Origin: Thermoanaerobaculia bacterium
GTDB taxonomy: Bacteria; Acidobacteriota; Thermoanaerobaculia; Multivoradales; JAIOJS01
Reading direction: 5' to 3'
Assembly (NCBI GenBank): GCA_019911795.1
Contig: JAIOJS010000239.1
Coordinates: 1-41,753, forward strand
DNA: 41,753 nucleotides
Of the stretch, positions 24,070 to 31,607 are shown piece by piece. Under the pieces are notes generated by a model, which saw nothing but the letters and a program-made list of their open reading frames with translations, did no database searches and was not told where the DNA came from. The translations under genes were made by a program, and so were the position numbers. The first letter of the stretch is position 1. Each line of letters begins with the position of its first letter.

Positions 24070-24238
24070 TCGTCCGAAATCGTCGAGCCGAGCCCCTCAA
24101 CGCTCACCCGGTATTCGGTCTTGGAGCATCACTACAGGGAGCGCTGGGCCGTTGTATCGGGGAGCCGTGCTTCCGCGAACGAAGCGCCGCTACCGATACC
24201 CACCGGCATCCCACACCGCCGTGGTTTGCTGAGGAGCC

Positions 24239-26749
24239 TTAGGATCCCGTCTGAGCTAGCAGGGCGCGGCAGCGGCGTAACCACATTTCGTTGTCCGAGC
24301 GTCCCACTCGCAAGCGGCTCTCGACCTCCCTGAGATCCGCCATTGCCTGTTCCCACTCTCCCAAAGCGACCATCGCCTGAGCGAGAACGATGCGAGCCTG
24401 AAGGACGAGATGCTGATTTTCGTCATGGGTCCGTCGCAGCACCTCTAGCGCTCGCCGCGCCTGGGGTTCGGCAAGCTCAGGGAAGCCCGACTGCACCCAC
24501 AACCTCGCTTCGAGATAGTCCAGCCGAGCGACGGCGCGGTGGTCCGGCGAGTAGATGAGGGCGAGCAGCTCGCGAGCTTCTTCGAAGGCCGCACCGGCGG
24601 CACCATAGGCACCACGGGCGGCCAGGATCTCGCCACGGTTGGTGTAGAAGCCGGCCGCACGGGGATGGGTGCGGGGTAGGTTCTCGATCATCCAGTCCAA
24701 GGTCTCTTTGCTGTGCCGATCTGCTTCGTCCAGCTTTCCTGACCCCAGTTCCACCAAGGACAAGTTGCCAAGGGTGCCGATCTCCGCATCCGTATTGTTC
24801 TGCGCTCGCCAGATACCCATTGCCTGCCGGCAGAAGTCCTCAGCTACCTCATAGTCGCCGATGTCCTTGTACGCGAAGCAGAGATCGTTCAGACCCTGTG
24901 CCGTGCTCGTACCTGGAGCCGCTTCCAGCTTCTGTCGGATGGCCAAACTCTCCCGGCGAAGCGCCAACATCGGCTCCAGTTCGCCCAACATACCGTGCAC
25001 GTAGCTCAGCAGACTGAGGGTCGAGGCGATCTGCGCCGTTTCGCCACTCTGGGAGGGATCGCCTCGCTGCAGCTCGATGGCCTCATGGAGCAATCTCTTC
25101 ACCTGCTGATGATTTCCGAGGCTGATATGGACCTCAGCAAGCCGCAGGATGGTGTCTGCGAGTTCAGCCCCACCCACCTCGGCTCGCTTCCTTGCCAGCG
25201 CGTCCTCGAGAAGGAGACGGGCGTCCTCGGCCCGACCCACCCTGTTGTACACACGACCGAGAATCTCCTCGATCTCGCTGCGGGCGGCCGACTCTTCGGA
25301 TAGCTCGGTCCCAGCCCGCAGGGCGCTGCGGTCGAGGAGTTCGGCGACCGTGAGGTCCTCGCGGACCTCGGCGACCGACGCGTCGGTGAGCATCTTGACC
25401 AGAAAGTCCGAGACTTCCTGGTTCTTCTCGGCCAGGGCTCTCGAGGCCTGAGCCTCCGACTCGGCGCGGTCACGTTGTTCCCAGGCTGTACTCGTCTGCC
25501 GAACCAAACCCCCGGCGGCGAGGACAAGGAGCGCCGCCAATACGGCGAGGGCCGGATGCCGTTGCACCAGTCGTCGCGCGCGGTAGGGCCAACCGAGTCG
25601 GCGAGCCGCAACCGGGCGCCGATCGAGGAACCTCTCCAAATCGTTGGCGAAGTCATCGGCCGAACGGTAGCGGTCCTCCGGGGCGACCGCCAGGGCCTGG
25701 AGAATGATGGCGTCCAGGTCTCCGGTCAGGCGGCGACGCAACCGATCCACGGTGGTCTGGCGTTGGCTAGCGATCTCGACCGGCGAGGGCTCGGCGTCGG
25801 CCGCCATCAAGGCCAAGCTCGGAGCGGTTGGAGCCGCCTCCAGGCGACTCGGATCCAGTAGTTCCTGCACTCCGGTCTCCGGGCGCGAGTGGCGTCCACA
25901 GCAGAGCTCGAAGGCTAGGAGACCCAATTGGTAGACGTCCGAGACGGTCGTGAGTGGGCGTCCCGACAACGATTCGGGACTCGCATACTGCGGCGTCAGT
26001 AGGCGATGCTCGCCGGACATGGCCACCGCCTCCCCTGCCCCGACGAGTTCGGCGACTCCAAAGTCCAGGAGCTTGACCACGCCTTCCTCGGTTACCAGGA
26101 TGTTGGCTGGTTTCAGGTCACAGTGCACAATCAGATTGCCGTGAGCGGCCTGGACCGCTCGGGCGGCAGAGATCAACAGCCGCAATCTGGCCTCTATAGG
26201 AAGACTTCTGTCATTGCAGTGGACATCGATCGGCGACCCGTCCACGAGTTCCATCGCCAAGAAGGGTCGGCCACGGGGGTCGACCCCGCCGTCCAGGAGC
26301 CGAGCAATATTGTCGTGGTTCAGGTGAGCCAGGATCTGGCGTTCCCGCTCGAAGCGCTGCACGGCACTCGCCGACAGAAACCCGGAAGGGAGGAGCTTCA
26401 GCGCTACCCGTTGCTCGAAAGCGCCGTCGGCGCGCTCGCCCAGCCACACCACCCCCATACCCCCGCGGGCGATCCGATCGATCAACCGATAGGCCCCGAT
26501 CCGCTCCCCGGCCTCACCCTCGTCGTCCGGCTCCACCGTGAGCCACCGGGACGTATCCCAGCCAACCTGCGAAGTCATCGTGGTGTCGTCCAGCTGATCG
26601 TATTCGAGGAGGGTCCGAACCTCTCGAACCAACTCCGGATCGTGGCCGTGGTCAGCAAGACGGCGATCCCGTTCGTCGATCGACAGTTCCAACAACTCCG
26701 CGAAGAGGGCGTCGACCTCAGCGAGTCGATCGGGGGGTGGCAGGTTCAT
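24239..26749 (-). CDS. Ser/Thr protein kinase (non-RD) with membrane helix and TPRs
   Basis: 836 residues from the ATG at 26749; the frame is open to 26860 but that would overlap the sigma-factor gene. A short helical N-terminal domain (VDALFAELLELSIDERDRRL) precedes a kinase domain at about 85-380: glycine loop ARGGMGVV, Lys118 in VALKLL, catalytic loop H209-C-D-L-K-P-A-N, DFG at 229-231, and a degenerate activation segment (QYASPESLSG). Cys replaces the usual Arg of HRD, making it a non-RD kinase. One membrane helix (about 398-416, LAVLAALLVLAAGGLV) is followed by about 400 residues of TPRs, which would lie outside the cytoplasm. The PknB-like arrangement with TPRs is typical of Acidobacteriota. 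The partner ECF sigma gene is 19 bp upstream on the same strand. Confidence 0.9.
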   Translation of the reverse strand: MNLPPPDRLAEVDALFAELLELSIDERDRRLADHGHDPELVREVRTLLEYDQLDDTTMTSQVGWDTSRWLTVEPDDEGEAGERIGAYRLIDRIARGGMGVVWLGERADGAFEQRVALKLLPSGFLSASAVQRFERERQILAHLNHDNIARLLDGGVDPRGRPFLAMELVDGSPIDVHCNDRSLPIEARLRLLISAARAVQAAHGNLIVHCDLKPANILVTEEGVVKLLDFGVAELVGAGEAVAMSGEHRLLTPQYASPESLSGRPLTTVSDVYQLGLLAFELCCGRHSRPETGVQELLDPSRLEAAPTAPSLALMAADAEPSPVEIASQRQTTVDRLRRRLTGDLDAIILQALAVAPEDRYRSADDFANDLERFLDRRPVAARRLGWPYRARRLVQRHPALAVLAALLVLAAGGLVRQTSTAWEQRDRAESEAQASRALAEKNQEVSDFLVKMLTDASVAEVREDLTVAELLDRSALRAGTELSEESAARSEIEEILGRVYNRVGRAEDARLLLEDALARKRAEVGGAELADTILRLAEVHISLGNHQQVKRLLHEAIELQRGDPSQSGETAQIASTLSLLSYVHGMLGELEPMLALRRESLAIRQKLEAAPGTSTAQGLNDLCFAYKDIGDYEVAEDFCRQAMGIWRAQNNTDAEIGTLGNLSLVELGSGKLDEADRHSKETLDWMIENLPRTHPRAAGFYTNRGEILAARGAYGAAGAAFEEARELLALIYSPDHRAVARLDYLEARLWVQSGFPELAEPQARRALEVLRRTHDENQHLVLQARIVLAQAMVALGEWEQAMADLREVESRLRVGRSDNEMWLRRCRALLAQTGS

Positions 26750-26768
26750 GGCGCTAGAAGGTCCAAGA

Positions 26769-27356
26769 TCAGGTGTCGACGGGGGTCGCAACGGCGAGAA
26801 TTCGGTGTAGCCATGCCCGGGCCCGGCGCCACTCGCGTTGCACCGTCCGAGTCGTGACACCTAGAGACTCAGCGATCTCCGTTTCGGTCATCCCGGCAAA
26901 GAAGCGGCACTCCACGACATAAGCCAGTCGACCGTCGAAGGTCTCGAGCTGACGGATGGCGTCATCGACGGCGAGAGTCAGGTCGTCGTCCCGATCCACC
27001 CCCAGCCGCTCCGGATCCAAGGTCGCAGGGCGGTGACCGTCACCGCGCTTCTGCGCGCTGTTTCGACGAGCGTTGTCGACCACCACAAAGCGCATCGCCC
27101 TCGCCATCACCGCATAGAAATGAGACCGGTTCTCCCACTCCACACCGGATTCGGAAAACAATTTCAGGTAAGCCTCGTGAACCAGAGCGACCGTGTCGAG
27201 TGTCGCCGACGGCCGGGCCCGTCGCAATTGCTGCCGAGCGAGTCGCTTCAGTTGCTGGTAGGCAATGTCCACGAGGGAATCGAAGGCCTCCTGCGATCCT
27301 GCCTCGTGGGCGTGCAGGAGCTGAGTGATCTCGCCAGGCTCCACGGCGTCGGTCAT
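26769..27356 (-). CDS. ECF sigma factor (TIGR02999 type)
   Basis: 195 residues from the ATG at 27356; upstream in-frame starts are only TTG-like and would overlap the secreted-protein gene. Region 2 lies at about 10-90 (EITQLLHAHEAGSQEAFDSL, YQQLKRLARQQLRR, TVALVHEAYLKL, SHFYAVMARAMRFVVVDNAR). Region 4 is at about 130-190, with the helix-turn-helix ETEIAESLGVTTRTVQREWR. The ALVHEAYL and VVDNAR motifs mark the TIGR02999 ECF group, often encoded next to kinase-TPR genes. No anti-sigma gene is present, so control through the adjacent kinase is plausible (inference). The start codon has no ribosome site but sits 6 nt after TACAAT inside an inverted repeat, which suggests a leaderless mRNA. Confidence 0.9.
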   Translation of the reverse strand: MTDAVEPGEITQLLHAHEAGSQEAFDSLVDIAYQQLKRLARQQLRRARPSATLDTVALVHEAYLKLFSESGVEWENRSHFYAVMARAMRFVVVDNARRNSAQKRGDGHRPATLDPERLGVDRDDDLTLAVDDAIRQLETFDGRLAYVVECRFFAGMTETEIAESLGVTTRTVQREWRRARAWLHRILAVATPVDT

Positions 27357-27376
27357 GCGGCGATTGTACGCCGCAT
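27354..27376 (-). promoter_or_regulatory. Inverted repeat with -10-like centre at an ECF sigma start codon
   Basis: On the minus strand ATGCGGCG, TACAAT, CGCCGCAT: perfect 8-bp arms around a -10-like hexamer. The sigma gene's ATG begins inside the right arm, and its A is 7 nt after TACAAT, where transcription would start. This fits a leaderless promoter with a built-in operator, or a hairpin hiding the start codon if transcription begins upstream. No good -35 was found. Confidence 0.5.
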
Positions 27377-27454
27377 CACCGACCCACCGTTCCCATCCCC
27401 CATGGATCCCTACTGGATGAGACCGCTCCGTCGCCAGAGAGTCGACGGAACGAG

Positions 27455-29023
27455 CTAGTTGTTCCAAGCCGAGGTCGTTCCCGACTCGAACCCATCCACG
27501 AAGATCCAGTTTCCCAACACAGCCTCACCGAAGACCTCGGTCTCATTGTCCACCTGACCACCCACATTGTTGTCGCCTACCCACGCCACGACCGCGCGGC
27601 CCCCAGGGCCGGTGGCGATGGCGAGCTCTTCGGCATCATAGAACTCGGGGTTTACCGAACCTCCACCCAAGTTGCTGATGCGGGTGAGAGGACCCACCCC
27701 CACGGGGTGTGTGGTTCGGATGCTGCGACCCCAAACCTCGATATCAACCTCGAGCGGACCACCTTCGTTCAAGAGAGCCGGCACTTCGACGTTGCCCAAC
27801 CAGGTCACGAGGAACTGATCTCCCTGTGGTATCCAGTCGAGGGTCGGGAGAAGTCCCCGGGTCTCCGGGTCTCCCGCGTCACCCATCAATCCAAGTCGTA
27901 CCGGACCGAGGAAAGGGATACCACTATCGTCCAGAGCGGTACCCCAGATGTCGTACTTGTCGGGATCGAGGCCGGCCCCGTCGAATTTCGAGTCCCAGAC
28001 GACGAGGAAGCCTTGCGTTGCCTGACTGACAGCTACCCGAGGACGAAAGGCTCCGAAGTCCGGATCCAGCAGTGGTCCGGAAGCGGATAGCTGAATGGGT
28101 CCACCCCCCAGTTCGGTCAGAACCGCCCCAGGTACTGAAGTTCCGAAGATCTCGAAATGTCCGTCGGCCCAATCGAGGGCAACGTCGTCCGCCTGCCAGA
28201 CTACGAAGAAGCGATCGTTTGAGCCCTGGTAGGCCACATCCGGGCTCAAGGCCCTGGCATTCGGATCCCCCGGAACGCCCATCGACGTCAGGCGCAGGGT
28301 TCCGCCGAGCGTGCCGCCGCTAGAGTCCACAGTTCGCCCGAAGATCTCTCGCTCATTGTTCGACAAACCGGCGCTCTTTCGATCGGCGCTCCAGACCACC
28401 AGCCACTCCTCTTGTTGATCGCCCCAGGCGACCGCAGGCTCTGTGGCGTCGCGGAGAGCGTCCGGTGGCATACCAGCCGCATCACTGAGCTTCACGATAG
28501 GTGCCGCGGTCCAGCCTGCGACTGCAGTCCACTGAACTTTGCGTCCATAGACCTCGCTCTGATTGTCGGGCGACCCGAAGGTTGCATCGTCGGCGTCCCA
28601 GACAACCAAGAACGAGTCGTCCAATGAGCTCCAAGCGACATCGACAGAGAAGGCACTGAAGGCGGCGTTCATGACTGGACCCACGTCGCTGACCTGGAAG
28701 ACTGGGGATACCATTATTAGGTCCGTAGAATTGAAGAGGGCTGCGAAAACTTCTTCCTCACTCTGCACGAGGCCAAACGCTTCATCGTCAGCAACCCACG
28801 CCACCAGGTGAAGACCCTGGGTCTCGCTGTAGGCGATTGCGGTGCCCTTAACGCCGCGCCCGGCCACTCCATTCGGCAAGACTTGGGTTAGCCGGAGGTC
28901 GTCGGGACCGGCCGGAATCTGGGTGAACCCGGCGGTGGCGGTCATCAGAACGAAAGAGAGAACAGCGCTAGACCGGAATGAGGATCGGTAGACACGGGAG
29001 TGAGTTTGGGGTTTGTTGCTCAT
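27455..29023 (-). CDS. Secreted repeat protein with DGFESG C-terminal tail
   Basis: 522 residues. A signal peptide (SAVLSFVLMTATAGFTQ) is preceded by a basic N-terminus. The mature protein has about six units of roughly 70 residues with the core F-L-V-V-W-x-A-D followed by E-x-E-(I/V)-(F/Y)-G-R: HLVAWVADDEAF, FLVVWDADDATF, WLVVWSADRKSA, FFVVWQADDVAL, FLVVWDSKFDGA, FLVTWLGNVEVP, AVVAWVGDNNVG. This predicts a beta-propeller. The last residues (IFVDGFESGTTSAWNN) repeat the tail of the ELWxxDGT protein. The gene lies just upstream of, and in line with, an ECF sigma/kinase pair, which may respond to it or control it. No ribosome site is visible before the ATG. Ligand unknown. Confidence 0.82.
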   Translation of the reverse strand: MSNKPQTHSRVYRSSFRSSAVLSFVLMTATAGFTQIPAGPDDLRLTQVLPNGVAGRGVKGTAIAYSETQGLHLVAWVADDEAFGLVQSEEEVFAALFNSTDLIMVSPVFQVSDVGPVMNAAFSAFSVDVAWSSLDDSFLVVWDADDATFGSPDNQSEVYGRKVQWTAVAGWTAAPIVKLSDAAGMPPDALRDATEPAVAWGDQQEEWLVVWSADRKSAGLSNNEREIFGRTVDSSGGTLGGTLRLTSMGVPGDPNARALSPDVAYQGSNDRFFVVWQADDVALDWADGHFEIFGTSVPGAVLTELGGGPIQLSASGPLLDPDFGAFRPRVAVSQATQGFLVVWDSKFDGAGLDPDKYDIWGTALDDSGIPFLGPVRLGLMGDAGDPETRGLLPTLDWIPQGDQFLVTWLGNVEVPALLNEGGPLEVDIEVWGRSIRTTHPVGVGPLTRISNLGGGSVNPEFYDAEELAIATGPGGRAVVAWVGDNNVGGQVDNETEVFGEAVLGNWIFVDGFESGTTSAWNN

Positions 29024-29150
29024 ACAGAGTTCATCGCAAGAATGAGCGAGAGCCCGACACGAGAGTGTTCGTCTGGCTCGAGACCAAGGTTTCCGTGCCG
29101 CGAAGACCTCTTTGAGGTTTGATGCTAGGATTCGCTCACAAACTCACAGC

Positions 29151-29177
29151 GGGACCGGTTGTCGAAATTCCGGTCCC
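29151..29177 (+). promoter_or_regulatory. Hairpin in the leader of the 77-residue membrane protein gene
   Basis: GGGACCGG (29151-29158) and CCGGTCCC (29170-29177) are perfect 8-bp arms with an 11-nt loop, ending 21 bp before the start codon. A weaker ACCTC/GAGGT hairpin lies at 29106-29118. An mRNA structure near the ribosome site or an operator are both possible. Confidence 0.45.
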
Positions 29178-29198
29178 ACCGAAAGAAGGGATTGAGAA

Positions 29199-29432
29199 AT
29201 GGTCGCATTGAGTGGTCTTCTTGGACTGATCGCGTTGGTGGCTGCGATTCTGGTTTTGATCCACGCCTTCAAGGCGTCGACTGGCCAGGGAATACTCTGC
29301 CTCTGCCTGCCGTTCTACATCTTCTATTACGCCTTCACGAAGTTCGAACACGAACAGAAGAATCTGATTGTCGGGGCCTTGGTAGGAGCCGCTGTCTTGA
29401 ACATCCTGATTAGCCTGTCCGGGGCGATGTAG
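29199..29432 (+). CDS. Small two-helix membrane protein
   Basis: 77 residues with two or three hydrophobic helices: LLGLIALVAAILVLIHAF (about 7-24), ILCLCLPFYIFYYAF (about 32-46) and LIVGALVGAAVLNILISL (about 56-73), separated by short charged turns (KFEHEQKN). An AAGGG stretch about 9 nt upstream serves as ribosome site. It resembles small membrane proteins annotated as hypothetical; I do not recognise a family. It precedes the DUF2752 gene by 21 bp, in line with it. Its stop codon lies in a 14-bp tandem duplication. Confidence 0.65.
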   Translation: MVALSGLLGLIALVAAILVLIHAFKASTGQGILCLCLPFYIFYYAFTKFEHEQKNLIVGALVGAAVLNILISLSGAM

Positions 29433-29446
29433 CCGGGGCGATGTAG
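29419..29446. repeat. Exact 14-bp tandem duplication covering a stop codon
   Basis: CCGGGGCGATGTAG occurs twice in direct contact. The first copy contains the TAG stop of the 77-residue gene, so the duplication leaves the protein unchanged. It looks like a recent slippage event. Confidence 0.8.
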
Positions 29447-29453
29447 TAGACGA

Positions 29454-29966
29454 GTGGCACCGAGCGATCGAGCGGAGTCTTCAGGCCTTGGTTTGACCTT
29501 CTCAACTAGGGGCGGCGGGAGTGCGGACAGTCCCCTGTCGTCCCCGGATGAAGTGCTGTTCGGACCGTGGTCGATGGCGGTTTCGATCGCCATTCTGGTG
29601 GGCGCCGGCGTGCTCATCGCAACCGGTAGATCCTCCGGAGTCGGCCTCGAGCTCTGCTGGTTGCGGCGACTCACCGATCTGCCCTGTCCCGGTTGTGGAC
29701 TCACTAGGGCGGTCTGTTTCCTATTCCGCGGCCACTGGATGGAGGCGTGGAAATTGCACCCCTTCTCCTACGTCTTCACTCCCTGGGCCATCGTGGCCGT
29801 GAGCACTGTCCTTTGGCCTCGCTCGTTTCGTTTGCGGGCTCGCCTTGCCCTCGACCGCCACCGTCGCGGTTTTCACCAGGCGTACTTCGCCATCATCGTC
29901 GCCTTTGTCACTTTCGGATTCCTTCGAGCTGTAGCCGTAAAACTCAACTTCCTCGTCTGGTCTTGA
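29454..29966 (+). CDS. DUF2752 membrane protein
   Basis: 170 residues from a GTG at 29454; a GTG at 29553 or an ATG at 29574 would remove a low-complexity N-terminus and fit the usual length of the family better. The DUF2752 signature LPCPGCGLTRA is followed by FRGHWMEAWKLHPFSY. Three membrane helices are visible: AVSIAILVGAGVLIA, FTPWAIVAVSTVLW and AYFAIIVAFVTFGFLRAVAV. The CPxCG pair could bind metal or form a disulfide; the family's function is unknown. It lies between the small membrane protein and the polysaccharide-acetylation pair. No ribosome site is visible at any of the starts. Confidence 0.8.
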   Translation: MAPSDRAESSGLGLTFSTRGGGSADSPLSSPDEVLFGPWSMAVSIAILVGAGVLIATGRSSGVGLELCWLRRLTDLPCPGCGLTRAVCFLFRGHWMEAWKLHPFSYVFTPWAIVAVSTVLWPRSFRLRARLALDRHRRGFHQAYFAIIVAFVTFGFLRAVAVKLNFLVWS

Positions 29967-30035
29967 CCCGAGAATCGGACGAGATCCCAGCCATCGAGTG
30001 AGAGCCGCGTGGCCGGTCGCACAATGTATCGAGTA

Positions 30036-30061
30036 GATCTCCCGACCGCGTCTTGGAGATC
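30036..30061. repeat. Inverted repeat upstream of the O-acyltransferase gene
   Basis: GATCTCC (30036-30042) and GGAGATC (30055-30061) are perfect 7-bp arms with a 12-nt spacer, about 42 bp before the acyltransferase start and 70 bp after the DUF2752 stop. It could be an operator, or a hairpin ending the DUF2752 transcript, although no T-run follows. Confidence 0.4.
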
Positions 30062-30102
30062 CTGTACGGCACGCATGGGTTGTCCGTGGGGGAGCCCAGA
30101 CC

Positions 30103-31602
30103 GTGGTCTTTAGCTCCACCGCGTTCCTCTACGCCTTCCTCCCCGGAGTGCTCCTCGCGTACTTCTTGACGCCGAGCCGGCTGAAGAACATCTTCCTGCT
30201 TCTGACGAGCCTTTTCTTCTATGCCTGGGGCGAGAGTTGGTTCGTTCTCGTGCTTCTGGCCTCCATCGTGGTCGACTACTGTGCGGCCCTCATTATCTCA
30301 GGGGGTTTCGGTAGGGCCTGGAAGGAAGAGATTCCTCTCCTCATTCCGGGCCCGAGAAGCCGGATCCAACGCCTAGGCCTAGCGCTCTCTCTCGTCGCCA
30401 ATCTAGGGATCCTGGGCTTCTTCAAATACTTCGGTTTTGGAGTCGAGAGCTTTAACGCTGCGCTGACCTCCGTCGGCTTCTCCGATTGGCGCTGGGAACC
30501 AACGTTGCAAGTCCTACTGCCCTTGGGAGTGAGCTTCTTCACCTTCCAATCGATGAGCTACACCCTCGATGTGTACCAAGGGAAGGTGCGGGCCACTCGA
30601 AACCTGATCCAGTTCGCCACCTTCGTCTCGATGTTTCCCCAACTGGTGGCGGGCCCGATTGTGCGCTACCGGGAGATCGAGGAGTCCCTTCGTCACCGCC
30701 GGGTAACCCTCGAGGACTACGCCTACGGTGTCCGACGCTTCGTGATCGGGCTATCAAAGAAGGTCCTCATCGCCAACGCCTTCGCCGGTCCCGCCGACCG
30801 GATCTTCGCGATCCCGGACTCCGAACTGACAACGGGACTCGCCTGGCTGGGAGTCGCCGCCTATACGTTCCAGATCTACTTCGACTTCTCCGGCTACTCC
30901 GACATGGCGATCGGACTGGGTCGGATGTTCGGCTTTCGCTTTCCCGAGAACTTTCGGTATCCCTACTACTCCACCTCGATCACCGAGTTCTGGAGGCGTT
31001 GGCACATCTCGCTCTCCACTTGGTTTCGTGACTACCTCTATTTTCCGTTGGGCGGCAATCGGCGCGGTCGCTATCGGACCTACCTCAACCTTTGGCTGGT
31101 CTTCCTGCTCTGTGGTCTATGGCATGGAGCGAGTTGGAATTTCGTCGTCTGGGGAGTCTTCCACGGTCTTCTCCTGGTCCTGGAACGCCGGTTTAGCGGG
31201 ATCATCCCCACCCATCTTGCTTGGAGAGCCGTCCGTCATCTCTATGTCGTGATGGCCTTCATGGTCGGCTGGGTCTTCTTTCGCGCCAACACCCTGGAAC
31301 AGGCCTGGAATTTCCTGGCCGCCATGACTGGATTTGCCCAGGGCTCCGGCTCGGCGTACTACCCAGCCCTCTACTTCGGCAACGAACTGGCCCTCTGGTC
31401 CGTCGTGGCCATCCTGGGATCCGGCCCCATCCTTCCCCTCTTGGGTCAGTGGCTAACGCCGGCGAGCGGAGAGGATTCACACCCAACCCGCGACAGCTTG
31501 CTCGGCGTGGCCTCGGTCGCGGTGATGGCTGGCCTTCTCGTTCTCTGCTCGATGAAGCTAGCGTCGACGACTCACAATCCCTTCATCTACTTTCGGTTCT
31601 AA
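30103..31602 (+). CDS. MBOAT-family O-acyltransferase (AlgI-like)
   Basis: 499 residues from a GTG with GGGGGAG about 8 nt upstream. The N-terminus (FSSTAFLYAFLPGVLLAYFL, then LFFYAWGE) is typical of AlgI and DltB-like membrane-bound O-acyltransferases. Family motifs in order: LPLGVSFFTFQSMSYTLD, QLVAGPIVRY, DFSGYSDMAIGLGRMFG, FWRRWHISLSTWFRDY with H301, PLGGNRRGRYRT, and LCGLWHGASWNF with H341, the expected catalytic His. About ten or more membrane helices. AlgI-type proteins pass acetyl groups across the inner membrane for modification of exported polysaccharide. The next gene, 5 bp downstream, is an AlgJ/AlgX-like partner. No alginate synthesis genes are nearby, so the polymer is unknown. 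Confidence 0.93.
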   Translation: MVFSSTAFLYAFLPGVLLAYFLTPSRLKNIFLLLTSLFFYAWGESWFVLVLLASIVVDYCAALIISGGFGRAWKEEIPLLIPGPRSRIQRLGLALSLVANLGILGFFKYFGFGVESFNAALTSVGFSDWRWEPTLQVLLPLGVSFFTFQSMSYTLDVYQGKVRATRNLIQFATFVSMFPQLVAGPIVRYREIEESLRHRRVTLEDYAYGVRRFVIGLSKKVLIANAFAGPADRIFAIPDSELTTGLAWLGVAAYTFQIYFDFSGYSDMAIGLGRMFGFRFPENFRYPYYSTSITEFWRRWHISLSTWFRDYLYFPLGGNRRGRYRTYLNLWLVFLLCGLWHGASWNFVVWGVFHGLLLVLERRFSGIIPTHLAWRAVRHLYVVMAFMVGWVFFRANTLEQAWNFLAAMTGFAQGSGSAYYPALYFGNELALWSVVAILGSGPILPLLGQWLTPASGEDSHPTRDSLLGVASVAVMAGLLVLCSMKLASTTHNPFIYFRF

Positions 31603-31607
31603 ACGAC

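Noticed and set aside
26006..26857. Plus-strand ORF of 283 codons
   Set aside because: Antisense to the kinase domain; no recognisable protein features.
31221..31607. In-frame extension of the AlgJ-like gene upstream
   Set aside because: It overlaps the AlgI-like gene in another frame; the GTG at 31608 gives a proper N-terminal anchor.
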